From: Candidatus Viadribacter manganicus
Lineage (GTDB): Bacteria; Pseudomonadota; Alphaproteobacteria; Caulobacterales; Aquidulcibacteraceae
Length of the DNA stretch: 64,000 nt
Direction of reading: 5' to 3'
Assembly (NCBI RefSeq): GCF_001679665.1
Contig: NZ_CP013244.1
Location: 62,001-126,000, forward strand
Under the pieces are notes generated by a model. The model ran no database searches, was not told the origin of the DNA, and saw nothing but the letters and a program-made list of their open reading frames with translations. The translations under genes and the position numbers were made by a program. Positions 41,101 through 50,418 of the stretch are shown piece after piece. Numbering within the stretch: the stretch's first letter is position 1; the number at the start of each line of letters is the position of its first letter.

Positions 41101-41997
41101 ATGCTTACGGACGACACGGCCGAAAAGGCCGTTCTCAGAATTCTCATTGCGGACGGTTCAGCGTTTCAAAGACGGCTGACGACAGAGGCGTTGCGCTCGG
41201 TGGGCCGCGTCCAGATTGATTATGCTGAGAACGTCGAGCAATGCCTCATGGCGTTGAGCTACAGCCATCCAGACATCCTGATCGCGGATTGGGATATCGA
41301 CGAAGGCGCGGGTCTGACGTTGGTTAGACGGATCCGTGCTGGCGACGCTGGTCAAGGCTTTCGCAAACTTGCGATCATCATGGTCACGACCGGCAATAAT
41401 GCAGGCGATGTACGCCGCGCGCGCAATGCTGGTGTCGATGAATTCATTCTGCGCCCCTTCTCGACCCAAACCATATTGAAGCGCGTCACGGCAGTACGTG
41501 GTCGCCGGCGAGATTTTGTTGAAAGCACGCGCTACGTCGGCCCTTGCCGCCGCCGCAGAGCTGCTGAAGACGCTTATGACGGGCCGCGGCGGAGATTGTT
41601 CGACAGCTCTGACAAGAACGCTGATGCGCCTGATGTGCAAATTCGCAAAGGTTTGGCTCGCATGTATTGCGAGCGTATCGGCGTACTGCTGCGGGCGCTA
41701 CAGCCTGGCGACGCCACGGCCATCCGCGATCTGTGCCTCACATGCGGCCAGTTGAGTGCTCTGGCGGGCGATATGAAAGATCGCTTGTTGATGTCCGCGA
41801 CCTCTTCCCTCTTCAACTATATCAAAGGTGTTGGCGCAGAAGCGCAACTCAACCTCGGGGTCGTGCAAGCGCACCTCGATTCGATTGTGCAACTTGCCGA
41901 ATTGCCGAACCACCAGGTTGAGATCCGCCAAACGGTGACGCAGCAATTGAGCGTCATGGTCACCAAGAAACTGCGGCAATCAGGCCAAGCAGCTTAA
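41101..41997 (+). CDS. Response regulator with degenerate pocket and helical output region
   Basis: 298 residues from ATG 41101 (GTG 41089 in frame). Receiver domain about 10-130: LRILIADGSAFQRRLTTEAL, phospho-Asp in DILIADWDIDEG, IMVTTGNNAGDV, FILRPFSTQ. The acidic pair at the pocket is ADG rather than DD, and the conserved Lys is Arg (RPF), so phosphorylation control may be altered. A basic linker (YVGPCRRRRAAEDAYDGPRRRLFD, in parts) leads to a helical C-terminal part (ERIGVLLRALQ, LCLTCGQLSALAGDMKDRLL) with no DNA-binding motif. Such proteins occur as single-gene signalling adaptors in this group. No kinase adjacent. Confidence 0.75.
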   Translation: MLTDDTAEKAVLRILIADGSAFQRRLTTEALRSVGRVQIDYAENVEQCLMALSYSHPDILIADWDIDEGAGLTLVRRIRAGDAGQGFRKLAIIMVTTGNNAGDVRRARNAGVDEFILRPFSTQTILKRVTAVRGRRRDFVESTRYVGPCRRRRAAEDAYDGPRRRLFDSSDKNADAPDVQIRKGLARMYCERIGVLLRALQPGDATAIRDLCLTCGQLSALAGDMKDRLLMSATSSLFNYIKGVGAEAQLNLGVVQAHLDSIVQLAELPNHQVEIRQTVTQQLSVMVTKKLRQSGQAA

Positions 41998-42425
41998 GCG
42001 CCGGCGGCTATGAGCATTTGAATACTGCCAAGCACGGCGAACGCAGTCACGAAGAACGCAACCACATCGAGCGGCAGAGCAAGCTTTCGCATCAGCGGCG
42101 CAGCGCCACGTGCGCCTGCTCCGACGATTGCGCCCAATAGCGCGCCCAACAGGACGGCCCCAATCGGTAGGCCCATGGCGATGACACGAACGGTCTGATC
42201 TGCGTCCTGCGTCGCGAGGAATCCGTGCGCGAGCAGCAGCCCGGGCGTTAGCATCGTTAGGACCAGCGCGAGCAGCGCGAGAGCTCTATGTTGCTTTGGC
42301 GCTTCATCGTCTGGCGAGCGAGAGGCGCCCCATTGCTCGACGAACACGGCCGCTGCTTCCAGCGCCACGGCCACCAGAAACCAAAGCCCGACTACCTGAA
42401 TCAATGCCTCCAGCATAGGCGGCAT
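41994..42425 (-). CDS. Small membrane protein, tandem family member 1
   Basis: 143 residues with four hydrophobic segments: LIQVVGLWFLVAVALEAAAVFV, ALALLALVLTMLTPGLLLAHGFL, VIAMGLPIGAVLLGALLGAIVG, VVAFFVTAFAVLGSIQMLIAA (in parts). Same layout as the next two minus-strand genes: short N-terminal helix, charged loop, a LT-PxLL-hAF segment, a Gly-rich segment, and a final helix. No known family. Downstream end of a probable operon with pdhC-side genes. Confidence 0.5.
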   Translation of the reverse strand: MPPMLEALIQVVGLWFLVAVALEAAAVFVEQWGASRSPDDEAPKQHRALALLALVLTMLTPGLLLAHGFLATQDADQTVRVIAMGLPIGAVLLGALLGAIVGAGARGAAPLMRKLALPLDVVAFFVTAFAVLGSIQMLIAAGA

Positions 42426-42504
42426 AATACGTTGCGTCGGCGACCTGTGGAGAGTGTTGAAGCGCCCGTTCGTCGCTTAACTCACTGGGCGCGGCAGTCT
42501 GGCC

Positions 42505-42945
42505 TCAGTGCATGAGAGCGTCAGCAGCTGCTTGTAGCTGCGCTGTATCAAGGCCGGTTATGATGGCCCCAACCGATACGATAAAAGCGGCCATTCCAGA
42601 GACTATACTGGCCATGCGGAACATCGTCCGGGCCTCATGTGCAGCCAAATTCACTATCGCGCCCGCAAGCGCCCCGCAGAAGCCGACGATAATCGGCAAT
42701 ACCATCAACAACACCCGCATTGTCGGGTCCGCTTGGTCTGTCGTCACGGCAAAAGCGTAGAGCACGAGGAGGACCGGGGTGAGCCCGGTAATGACGTCTA
42801 GCAGCAACATTGGCGCGCTGCGGCGTCGTGGCTCTTCGGAAGGCGCCCGGGCTGAGCCGGCTTTGGCGACGAGTGCAGCCAAGAAGACTGTCATCACAGC
42901 GATGAAGTATCCCTGCCCCGCCGTTGCGATCAAAGCCTCAGCCAT
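42505..42945 (-). CDS. Small membrane protein, tandem family member 2
   Basis: 146 residues from ATG 42945 (MAEALIATAGQGYF); the frame is open further upstream but that part lacks membrane character. Segments: YFIAVMTVFLAALVAKA, MLLLDVITGLTPVLLVLYAFAV, VLLMVLPIIVGFCGALAGAIVN, SIVSGMAAFIVSVGAIITG. The TGLTPVLLVLYAFA segment matches the LTPGLLLAHGFL of member 1 and LITPLLLFFHAFL of member 3 in place. Function unknown. Confidence 0.55.
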   Translation of the reverse strand: MAEALIATAGQGYFIAVMTVFLAALVAKAGSARAPSEEPRRRSAPMLLLDVITGLTPVLLVLYAFAVTTDQADPTMRVLLMVLPIIVGFCGALAGAIVNLAAHEARTMFRMASIVSGMAAFIVSVGAIITGLDTAQLQAAADALMH

Positions 42946-43027
42946 CGTGCAATCCCCGCATGCGCCACTAGCGTATTGGCAGTGCGAGCCGCAACCAGGT
43001 TGCGCGACGGAATGCGTCGTCCTGTAG

Positions 43028-43471
43028 CTATCCTGCGGCGCGCGCGGTGATGAAGCCGTTGATGAAGGCGAAGACCGTCTCCCAGCTGACATATAGGGCA
43101 AGGACAAAGACGAGGAGCGCAAGGATGGGCGCTGCGCGGTTCAAGACCCGAGCAACGTCTGGAATCGCCGCGCGAATAATCCATCCAACGATCGTGGCGG
43201 TGATCACAGCGCCGAAGATTGCCACGATGACCGCTACAAGCGCGCCGCTGCCTGACAGGAAGGCGTGGAAAAACAAGAGCAGCGGGGTGATCAAACTAAG
43301 GATCGTCACCAGCAGTGCGAAGCCGCGCGGTCCGCCCTGCTCTTCGACTTCCGCTGGCTTGGGCTTGGCGGACTCACACACCATCACAAAAAATTGGCCG
43401 AGAAGGGCCGCGAACCAGAGATCGCCTGCCGTGCTTACGAGTTGATCGACCAAGAGATCTATGTTCGACAT
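43028..43471 (-). CDS. Small membrane protein, tandem family member 3
   Basis: 147 residues from ATG 43471 (MSNIDLLVDQLVSTAGD). Segments: WFAALLGQFFVMVCES, GFALLVTILSLITPLLLFFHAFL, ALVAVIVAIFGAVITATIVGWII, APILALLVFVLALYVSWETVFAF. Same plan as members 1 and 2, with low identity, so an old tandem expansion. Lies 32 bases beyond pdhC on the same strand, so probably cotranscribed with it. Confidence 0.55.
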   Translation of the reverse strand: MSNIDLLVDQLVSTAGDLWFAALLGQFFVMVCESAKPKPAEVEEQGGPRGFALLVTILSLITPLLLFFHAFLSGSGALVAVIVAIFGAVITATIVGWIIRAAIPDVARVLNRAAPILALLVFVLALYVSWETVFAFINGFITARAAG

Positions 43472-43503
43472 GCTTGCCCCGCTGTTCCCCAAACGCGACT
43501 GGA

Positions 43504-44799
43504 CTAGAGCAGCATTGCCATTGGGTCTTCCAAGAAGCTCTTGAAGGCCTTCAGGAACGCGGCGCCTAGCGCGCCATCAACGACACGGTGATCGCAGGTC
43601 ACCGTAACCGTCATCATCGTCGCGATCGCGAGCGCATCGTTCTTAACGATCGGGCGTTTTTCGCCCGCGCCGATCGACATGATCATGCCGTGCGGTTCGT
43701 TGATAATCGAGGCAAAACTCTTGATCCCAAGCATGCCCATGTTCGAGATTGAGAATGTGCCGCCCTGGAACTCCTCGGGCTTTAGCTTCCTCTCGCGCGC
43801 CCGCAGCGCAAGGTCGGCCATCTCAGCGCTGATCTGAGCCAGCCCCTTCGTTTCGGCGGCCCATATGATCGGCGTGATAAGGCCGTGAGGGATCGCCACA
43901 GCGACTGCAACGTCGGCATGGTGGTGCATGGCGATGCCATCGGGCGTGTAGCTGGCGTTGGCCTCTGGCACCAGTTTCAGTGCGAGCGCCGCCGCCTTGA
44001 TGCACATGTCATTGACGGAGATTTTCACGCCGTTGTCGGCGAAGCGTTTGTTGATCTCGCCGCGGGCTTTCAGAAGCGCATCAATTTCGAGGTCGATCGT
44101 GAGCGGAAAGTGCGGCACATCGCGAAAACTCGAAGTCATGCGCTTCGCGATTGTTTTGCGCATGAGATCAAGCGGCACGAGATCGTAGCTGTTTGACCGG
44201 ATGCCGTAGCTTTCTAAAGTTGCGGGCGGCGCTTGCTGCGGCGCGGGTTTTGTCACTTCGCGCGATTGCTGCGACGCTTGCGTTTGTGTGGCCGCGGGCG
44301 GCGCTTTGCGGGCGGCTTCCACATCAGCTCTGACGATACGACCGTTAGGACCTGAGCCCTGGAGGCCGCTGAGATCAATGCCCCCCTGCTCCGCGAGGCG
44401 ACGCGCCAGCGGCGAGGCAAGAATGCGCTCTGCAGGCTTCGAGGCGACCGTTTGCGGCGCCGGCGCGGCGCGCTTCGAAGTGGGCTCGGGCGGCGCTTGT
44501 TTGGCTTCGGTGGACGTTGGTGCGCTGCTCTTCGCTGCCGCAGGCTTTGCCGCTTGGCCTTCGCCCGAGAGCACCGCGATCGGTGTGTTGACCTTTACGC
44601 CCTGACTGCCCTCTGGAACCAAGATTTCGGCGATGACGCCTTCATCGACGGCCTCAACCTCCATGGTTGCCTTGTCCGTCTCGATCTCGGCAATGACCTG
44701 GCCCGGTTCGATCTTATCGCCAGCTTTGACATGCCACTTTGAAAGATTGCCCTCCTCCATTGTTGGCGAGAGAGCGGGCATGGTGATTGGAATCGACAT
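43504..44799 (-). CDS. pdhC: Pyruvate dehydrogenase E2, dihydrolipoamide acetyltransferase
   Basis: 431 residues from ATG 44799. Lipoyl domain 1-80 ([17 protein letters not shown], lipoylated Lys in DKA), an Ala/Pro linker, E3/E1-binding domain ([28 protein letters not shown], in parts), and the CoA-acyltransferase core ([25 protein letters not shown], in parts; catalytic DHRVVDG near the end). Transfers acetyl groups from E1 to CoA. Its ATG shares one base with the stop of the upstream membrane gene (TAATG). Confidence 0.96.
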   Translation of the reverse strand: MSIPITMPALSPTMEEGNLSKWHVKAGDKIEPGQVIAEIETDKATMEVEAVDEGVIAEILVPEGSQGVKVNTPIAVLSGEGQAAKPAAAKSSAPTSTEAKQAPPEPTSKRAAPAPQTVASKPAERILASPLARRLAEQGGIDLSGLQGSGPNGRIVRADVEAARKAPPAATQTQASQQSREVTKPAPQQAPPATLESYGIRSNSYDLVPLDLMRKTIAKRMTSSFRDVPHFPLTIDLEIDALLKARGEINKRFADNGVKISVNDMCIKAAALALKLVPEANASYTPDGIAMHHHADVAVAVAIPHGLITPIIWAAETKGLAQISAEMADLALRARERKLKPEEFQGGTFSISNMGMLGIKSFASIINEPHGMIMSIGAGEKRPIVKNDALAIATMMTVTVTCDHRVVDGALGAAFLKAFKSFLEDPMAMLL

Positions 44800-45239
44800 T
44801 ACGAAGCTCTTTTCGATTGCAGCGCGACGTTGACAATGTCGGGCTTCCAGCGATGGATAAATGTCATGTAGCCGAGGACGGCAAAGACCGAGACCATCCC
44901 AAGCCACAAGAGGATCCGCACCAGGCCATCTATGCCATTGCGCGCATTCTCCAGCGCCCCGCGACCTGCCGCGCTGATCTCGCCACTGGCTTCAAACTCA
45001 GCCAGTCGGGCAATGAGCGCGGCGTGCGTGCTTTCAGCACCAAGCATCACAACGAGTAGCAGCAGCAAGATCAGCGACACGAACGCGAAGGCGCCAAGGC
45101 GCGCGATGAACTGAGCGTCACCAACAAAGTAATTGAGCGCGACGATGTAGGTGGAAACCACCGTGAAGATGATTGAAACGCCCAAGAGCAAAAGGCTCAT
45201 ATAGCCGATCAATTGTTCAACGACTTCGCCTTCGCTCAT
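44799..45239 (-). CDS. Membrane protein inside the pdh cluster
   Basis: 146 residues. Three strong hydrophobic segments: [26 protein letters not shown] (in parts), [45 protein letters not shown] charged amphipathic middle ([24 protein letters not shown]) may face the cytoplasm. No family recognised. It overlaps the GFA gene by 4 bases and pdhC by 1, so its translation is coupled to both. Confidence 0.6.
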   Translation of the reverse strand: MSEGEVVEQLIGYMSLLLLGVSIIFTVVSTYIVALNYFVGDAQFIARLGAFAFVSLILLLLLVVMLGAESTHAALIARLAEFEASGEISAAGRGALENARNGIDGLVRILLWLGMVSVFAVLGYMTFIHRWKPDIVNVALQSKRAS

Positions 45240-45649
45240 CGTCCAATCTCCCTAAGAGTCATCGGCGTCCATCGTGCGGCGCGGCGCATCAGGCGCTCTT
45301 CGGCGCTTTCGCCTTCAAGGCTGGTCAATGTCGCCGGCAAATGCTTCAACGCGCCAATCTGCAGGCCGACGACGTTGATAACCCCGATGGGACCGTGCGG
45401 GCCTTGCATGTGCGTGGCGACATACGTCCCGCAGTCGGGGCAAATGAGAAAATCCGTCGTCTTGTGGCCGAAGCGGTAGCGATTGAAACTTTGAGACGAG
45501 GTGAGCGTCAAGCGCCCCTCAGGATCGCTCGCTGACTTCACGCCACGCGATGAACAAAAACCACAGCCGTCATGACGGAGGCGAACGGGTTGGTTCGTCT
45601 CATACTCGGCGTGCACAGCGCCGCAATGGCAGGCGCCGCGATAGATCAC
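45236..45649 (-). CDS. GFA/CENP-V-family zinc protein
   Basis: 137 residues. Glutathione-dependent formaldehyde-activating-like fold: [13 protein letters not shown] (CxC), CGFCSSRG, and [10 protein letters not shown], giving the Cys sites for zinc, with [17 protein letters not shown] between. The family name comes from a glutathione-formaldehyde adduct enzyme, though most members lack a proven role. Overlaps pdhB (45646-45649) and the following membrane gene. Confidence 0.9.
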   Translation of the reverse strand: MIYRGACHCGAVHAEYETNQPVRLRHDGCGFCSSRGVKSASDPEGRLTLTSSQSFNRYRFGHKTTDFLICPDCGTYVATHMQGPHGPIGVINVVGLQIGALKHLPATLTSLEGESAEERLMRRAARWTPMTLREIGR

Positions 45650-46992
45650 CGATACATCACCGCTTTTACGGCATCGATGATCTTCTCGACATTCGGCAGC
45701 GCCATTGCCTCAAGATTGGCAGCATAAGCTAGTGGGGCATCGACTTGGTGGACGCGCGTCGGTGGCGCATCAAGATAGTCGAACGCATCAGCTGTGACAC
45801 GCGCGCAGATTTCAGCGCCGACGCCGGACTGGCCCCAACCTTCTTCGACCGTCACGATCCGGTTCGTCTTGCGAACGCTGTCGAGAATGGTCCCGGTATC
45901 AAGAGGACGCAGTGTGCGCAGATCGATAACCTCAACTTCGACGCCATCTTCCGCAAGTTGCTCTGCCGCCTTCAGCGCGAGCCCCACCATCCGTGAGTGC
46001 GCTGTGATGGTGACGTCGCTCCCAATCCTGCGCACTTTGGCCTTGCCGATTGGAACGACCCAATCCTTCACGTCCGGAATTTCGAATTCCGCGCCGTAGA
46101 GCATTTCGTGCTCCAGGAAGACTACCGGGTTTGGGTTGCGGATCGCCGCCTTGAGTAAACCTTTCGCGTCAGCGGCGTCGTAAGGTGCAATGACAATGAG
46201 CCCGGGCACATGACTGTACCAGGATGAATAATCCTGACTGTGCTGCGCCGCGACGCGCGAGGCCGCGCCATTGGGACCACGGAAGACGATCGACGACTTG
46301 ATCTGTCCGCCGGACATGTAGAGCGTCTTGGCTGCGGAGTTGATGATCTGGTCGATGGCCTGCATGCCGAAGTTCCAGGTCATGAATTCCACGATCGGCT
46401 TCAAACCAGCCATCGCGGCGCCAACACCAAGTCCCGCGAATCCGTGCTCTGTAATTGGCGTGTCGACAACGCGCGTTGAGCCGAACTCTTGCAGGAGCTC
46501 GCGGCTCACTTTGTACGCGCCCTGATACTCAGCGACCTCTTCGCCCATGAGGAAGACGCGCTCGTCGGCGCGCATTTCTTCGGCCATGGCGTCACGCAGC
46601 GCATCGCGCACCGTGACCTTCACCATCTGCGTGCCGGCCGGAATGTCCGGGTCGGCTTGTACAACGGCTGTAGCGCCTGAAGTAGGCGCCGGTTTAGCGC
46701 GCTGCGGCGTTTGCGGCGCCGGTTTCGCTTCTTGTTTGGGCGCAGCCACATCGCCTTCGCCGGCAAGCACGGCGATCGGCGTATTCACTCTCACGCCTTG
46801 CGCGCCTTCCGCGACCAGAAGTTCGGCAACCGTCCCCTCATCGACGGCTTCGACTTCCATCGTCGCTTTGTCGGTCTCGATTTCGGCGATAACTTGGCCG
46901 GGCTCGATCCGGTCACCGACCTTTACGAGCCATTTTGCCAAGTTGCCCTCCTCCATGGTTGGAGAAAGCGCGGGCATGAGGATTTGCGTCAT
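45646..46992 (-). CDS. pdhB: Pyruvate dehydrogenase E1 beta with N-terminal lipoyl domain
   Basis: 448 residues from ATG 46992. Residues 1-80 are a lipoyl domain ([40 protein letters not shown], in parts), unlike most bacterial E1 beta but usual in alphaproteobacteria. The E1 beta body starts about residue 125: [36 protein letters not shown] (in parts), [39 protein letters not shown], and a transketolase C domain. Decarboxylates pyruvate with PdhA. Shares one base with the MAPEG stop. Confidence 0.96.
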   Translation of the reverse strand: MTQILMPALSPTMEEGNLAKWLVKVGDRIEPGQVIAEIETDKATMEVEAVDEGTVAELLVAEGAQGVRVNTPIAVLAGEGDVAAPKQEAKPAPQTPQRAKPAPTSGATAVVQADPDIPAGTQMVKVTVRDALRDAMAEEMRADERVFLMGEEVAEYQGAYKVSRELLQEFGSTRVVDTPITEHGFAGLGVGAAMAGLKPIVEFMTWNFGMQAIDQIINSAAKTLYMSGGQIKSSIVFRGPNGAASRVAAQHSQDYSSWYSHVPGLIVIAPYDAADAKGLLKAAIRNPNPVVFLEHEMLYGAEFEIPDVKDWVVPIGKAKVRRIGSDVTITAHSRMVGLALKAAEQLAEDGVEVEVIDLRTLRPLDTGTILDSVRKTNRIVTVEEGWGQSGVGAEICARVTADAFDYLDAPPTRVHQVDAPLAYAANLEAMALPNVEKIIDAVKAVMYR

Positions 46993-47390
46993 CAGACGAG
47001 GATCCCAAAGAGAGCAAGATAAATGAGCGCGCAGGCCACAATGCCCGCGAACCAGAACAACGGACGAATGATCGGCCAGCCAGCGAGATAGGTCACCGAG
47101 TGCGCGAGACGTGCAAAGAAGAATACTTGCGCGCCAAGGATCGTCCACTGGTTCGAGAGCCCGATTACCGCGGCGATGAGAATGCCCGGGGCAAAGAACC
47201 ATAGGTTTTCGCGCATATTGTCGACGTTGCGCTTGGCGCGCGCGACGAAGGTGTTTGCCGCCGGAAGATTGTCGCGGTTATTGGCGAGTGTCAGGCCGCC
47301 GTGCTGGCGAATGCCGGCGCTGGCCTGGATGAACACGATCACGAACAGAAGAATGATTGAGTATGCGAGATACGTAAGTTCAGGTGTCAC
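46992..47390 (-). CDS. MAPEG-family membrane protein
   Basis: 132 residues, four helices ([75 protein letters not shown]). The [15 protein letters not shown] and [12 protein letters not shown] stretches match the MAPEG family of membrane-associated eicosanoid/glutathione proteins. Bacterial members often transfer glutathione or have unknown roles. It separates pdhA (16 bases away) from pdhB, and both it and the GFA gene suggest thiol or aldehyde detoxification near this complex. Confidence 0.85.
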   Translation of the reverse strand: MTPELTYLAYSIILLFVIVFIQASAGIRQHGGLTLANNRDNLPAANTFVARAKRNVDNMRENLWFFAPGILIAAVIGLSNQWTILGAQVFFFARLAHSVTYLAGWPIIRPLFWFAGIVACALIYLALFGILV

Positions 47391-47406
47391 GTTGGTCCCC
47401 CCGGGG

Positions 47407-48402
47407 TCATGCTTCGATGTAAATGTCAGTCATCAATTCGCTCGGATCGGGCTCCGGGCTTTCTTGTGCGAACGCAGCGCTCTCGGTGACGATCGCGCGG
47501 ATCTCGCGGTCGGCGCCCTTGAGATCGTCTTCGCTGGCGTGACCTGCGTCGAGAATGAGCTTCTTTACGTGCTCGATCGGATCGTGCTTGGCCTTCTGTT
47601 CGTCGACCTCTTCCTTGGTGCGATACTTCGCTGGGTCCGACATCGAGTGACCGCGATAGCGATAGGTCTTCATTTCCAACAACGTTGGGCCATTGCCGGC
47701 GCGCGCATTCTCCACGGCGCGCCGTCCCGCTTCCCGTACGGCGACGACATCCATCCCATCAACTTCCTCGCCAGGAATGTTGAAGGAGACGCCGCGTTTA
47801 TGGAGATGGGTCTCTGAGGACGAGCGCTGAATTGAGGTGCCCATCGCATATTGGTTGTTTTCAACAATATACACGACCGGCAGCTTCCACAGCGCCGCCA
47901 TGTTGAAGCTTTCGTAGACCTGCCCTTGGTTAGCTGCGCCATCCCCGAAGTACGTAAGGCAGACTTTGCCATCGTTGCGATATTTGTTCGCGAATGCGAG
48001 GCCAGTGCCGAGCGAAACTTGCGCGCCGACGATGCCGTGGCCGCCGTAGAACGCCTTCTCGATGCTGAACATGTGCATCGAGCCGCCTTTGCCTTTTGAG
48101 TAGCCGCCGCTGCGGCCGGTCAATTCGGCCATGACGCCGTTTGCGGTCATGCCGGCTGCGAGCATGTGGCCGTGGTCGCGATAGGCGGTGATGACCTGGT
48201 CGCCGTCCTTCAGCGCCGCCTGCATGCCGACGACGACAGCTTCCTGGCCGATATAGAGGTGGCAAAAGCCGCCGATCAGACCCATGCCGTAAAGCTGGCC
48301 GGCTCGCTCCTCGAAGCGACGGATGAGCAGCATGTCGCGATAGTACTGAAGCAACTCGTCCTTGGTTGCTTCCGCGCTGTGCTTGCCGTTCGCTTTCGCC
48401 AT
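47407..48402 (-). CDS. pdhA: Pyruvate dehydrogenase E1 alpha
   Basis: 331 residues from ATG 48402, with GGAGGAA just upstream; the frame opens earlier (48528) without sense. TPP site GDGAANQGQVYESFNMAALWKLPVVYIVENNQYAMG (in parts; GDG...NN), GFCHLYIGQEAV, YRDHGHMLAAGMTANGVMAEL, GKGGSMHMFS, and the phosphorylation-loop-like TYRYRGHSMSDPAKYRTKEE. With PdhB it performs the first step of pyruvate oxidation. First gene of the cluster. Confidence 0.97.
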   Translation of the reverse strand: MAKANGKHSAEATKDELLQYYRDMLLIRRFEERAGQLYGMGLIGGFCHLYIGQEAVVVGMQAALKDGDQVITAYRDHGHMLAAGMTANGVMAELTGRSGGYSKGKGGSMHMFSIEKAFYGGHGIVGAQVSLGTGLAFANKYRNDGKVCLTYFGDGAANQGQVYESFNMAALWKLPVVYIVENNQYAMGTSIQRSSSETHLHKRGVSFNIPGEEVDGMDVVAVREAGRRAVENARAGNGPTLLEMKTYRYRGHSMSDPAKYRTKEEVDEQKAKHDPIEHVKKLILDAGHASEDDLKGADREIRAIVTESAAFAQESPEPDPSELMTDIYIEA

Positions 48403-48530
48403 CGGTCGTATTCCTCCGCCGCCACGTAATGCTGTGCGCAGCTGGAGTGTCCACGCTGAACGGCGCGTTCCTCTTATGCGGGAATGACTTGGCTCGCTAG
48501 GAAGGTTTGCGATGCTGCATTGCAGCAAGC

Positions 48531-48824
48531 TTAGTTGAGATCAAACACGATCTCGTCGGGATCACCGGCCGCAAGGGTGATCCGCGCGCGTTCGTCCAAA
48601 TAGTCGTTATCGAAGTTCTCGCCCGCCTGCAGGCGTTCGGCGCGCGCTTGAAGGCGCGTCTCCTCGTCAGACAGATCGGCAACGCGTTGCTCAAGAACGC
48701 GCTCTTGTGCCTGGAGGTCGACGTACGCCACGAGCCCTTGACGACCCGTGACCGCTTGTGCGCCGAGATAGAGAATAGCGGCCCCTAAACCCACACTGAG
48801 CAGTGCCGATCCTTGCTTGCTCAT
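48531..48824 (-). CDS. ftsB: FtsB/DivIC-like septum formation initiator
   Basis: 97 residues from ATG 48824 (MSKQGSALLSVGLG). One membrane helix (ALLSVGLGAAILYLGAQAV), then a coiled coil (LQAQERVLEQRVADLSDEETRLQARAERLQAG, in parts), ending EIVFDLN, the FtsB layout. Part of the FtsQLB division complex. It is normally next to enolase in this group; here the TIR gene and a kinase fragment lie between them. Confidence 0.88.
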   Translation of the reverse strand: MSKQGSALLSVGLGAAILYLGAQAVTGRQGLVAYVDLQAQERVLEQRVADLSDEETRLQARAERLQAGENFDNDYLDERARITLAAGDPDEIVFDLN

Positions 48825-49158
48825 GGTCCCCGATCCCCGATTCGGCGGCACGTTGAGTCGAGTTGTTTAAAGAATCGTAAAGACTCGAAAATGTTTTTGA
48901 TTTGTTCTTTTTGCGTGAATTCAGATAGTTAGAATTCTCGATCTAGCATTTGTGTCTCGATACGCCGACGAGCCCCCGGCGGTTGTGGAAGGCGGTGCTA
49001 GGAAAAATTTGCAGTGCTGTGGCCGAAACGATCGCGAGGCGGCGTGAGAGGCGTGCGCGCCTAACCCGCGCTAGCGGCCGCCCGCTCTGCTGCCATTCAG
49101 GATCGGGGCGCTAGCTTCTCTGCTTGAGTGTTTCCCCCGTGCTCAGGAGCGGCCTAAC
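48825..49158. other. Intergenic region with an AT-rich patch
   Basis: 334 bases between the divergent ftsB and TIR genes. Bases about 48,855-48,960 are strikingly AT-rich for this genome (TTTAAAGAATCGTAAAG, ATGTTTTTGATTTGTTC); the rest returns to normal GC. No gene is supported. It probably carries promoters for both sides and may be the left joint of an insertion. Confidence 0.5.
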
Positions 49159-50418
49159 ATGAGCGTCATGGCGAGCACGCGTGGCTTTACTGCCGACAAC
49201 AAAGTTCGTGTGTTCGTTGCTGCTGCACGAGCCGATGCTTCGTTTGCAGATCAGATCGGCGCCTTCCTGCACAATGCCGGCTTCCAGCCTCTGCTCGATC
49301 GGTACGAGAGCGGCGGACATGGCTGGCAAGATCGCCTAGCGCCTCTCATTGATGACGCGGACGCGCTGGTCCTGGTTGTTAGCGAGGCGTCGGCAAGCTC
49401 AGATCAGTGTGTTTGGGAAGTTGAAGAGGCTCAGCGTTTGGGCAAGCGCGTTGTGCTGGTCCTTCCTGCTCCGCTTCGGGGCGTTGCTCGAGAACTCGCC
49501 GGCCTTAATACCATCTACTTCTACTCGGATCCCAATATCCCGAACTCTGGTTTCTACGATGGGCAACGCCGGCTGGAGGCCGCACTGCGAGGCGCCGAGC
49601 GGGTGCGCAATGGAGTTGGACCTTCGCGGCCGTCGGCTCAGGATCAGCAACGTGACGCGCGCCGGGCGGAAGCTCATGCGCGTAAAGAGGCGCACAGGTT
49701 GGGCAAGGCCGAAGCCAAAGAACTAAAGCGCGAGATACGGCGCGCCACTGGTAGGCGCTTTCCAATGTTGCGCGTCGCATTCCTAACTGTCGTGGCCGCG
49801 GTCGTGATTGGGGTGGTCATGAAGCCCGAATTGTTGACCCAGGCGCGCGCGTCGTGGGCAAGCCTTACGACGGCGGCAGAGGCCATAACGGCCGAAGCTC
49901 CGCCCTACTCGCCGATGGACGTGTCGGTCGAAGATTATGCGCCAGAGCGACCACTCTATGCGGGGCGCACGGGTGCGAACGTGCGTGACTATCCGCTGAC
50001 AACCGGAGAACTCGTTGCTGAACTTCCCGCACGCACACCCATGCGCGTCACGGGGCGTCGAAACGTCCAGGGACAATATTGGTTTCGCGTTCAGCTCGAA
50101 GATGGTCGCGTTGGCTTTGTGCGTGAAGATGTCGTGACTTTCACAGCGCCTCGCGTGGCTCTCCCCATTGCTGGCGTTAGCGAGATCGCGCCAGCTGTGG
50201 CGGTGAGTTCAGGCCGTGCGGGCGCTAAGGTGCGCACCGCGCCGCGGCGCAATGCGTCCGTGATCGTCCGCGTGCCCGCGGCGACCTCGATGCGAGCGAC
50301 CGGGAAAATCCGCGAAGGCGAACATTGGTGGCTTCGCGTCACTCTCGCTGATGGCCGTGTCGGATTCGTTCGCGACGATACGATCACCCCGGAGTCGCGC
50401 ACCGCCGCTTCGCTCTAG
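49159..50418 (+). CDS. TIR domain, membrane helix and two SH3 domains
   Basis: 419 residues. Residues about 15-150 are a TIR domain: VRVFVAAARADASFADQIGAFLHNAGFQPLLDRYE (in parts), ADALVLVVSEASASSDQCVWEVEEA, VLVLPAPLRGVARELAGL. SxxCxxE around residues 88-94 matches the catalytic-Glu motif of NAD-cleaving bacterial TIRs. A charged helical linker (RRAEAHARKEAHRLGKAEAKELKREI, in parts) leads to one membrane helix (about 203-221, VAFLTVVAAVVIGVV). Two bacterial SH3 repeats follow (about 268-330 and 350-410: GANVRDYPLTTGELVAELP, GRVGFVREDVV; GAKVRTAPRRNASVIVRVP). So a cytosolic TIR is linked to periplasmic wall-sensing modules. Function unknown; sits beside a kinase fragment. Confidence 0.8.
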   Translation: MSVMASTRGFTADNKVRVFVAAARADASFADQIGAFLHNAGFQPLLDRYESGGHGWQDRLAPLIDDADALVLVVSEASASSDQCVWEVEEAQRLGKRVVLVLPAPLRGVARELAGLNTIYFYSDPNIPNSGFYDGQRRLEAALRGAERVRNGVGPSRPSAQDQQRDARRAEAHARKEAHRLGKAEAKELKREIRRATGRRFPMLRVAFLTVVAAVVIGVVMKPELLTQARASWASLTTAAEAITAEAPPYSPMDVSVEDYAPERPLYAGRTGANVRDYPLTTGELVAELPARTPMRVTGRRNVQGQYWFRVQLEDGRVGFVREDVVTFTAPRVALPIAGVSEIAPAVAVSSGRAGAKVRTAPRRNASVIVRVPAATSMRATGKIREGEHWWLRVTLADGRVGFVRDDTITPESRTAASL

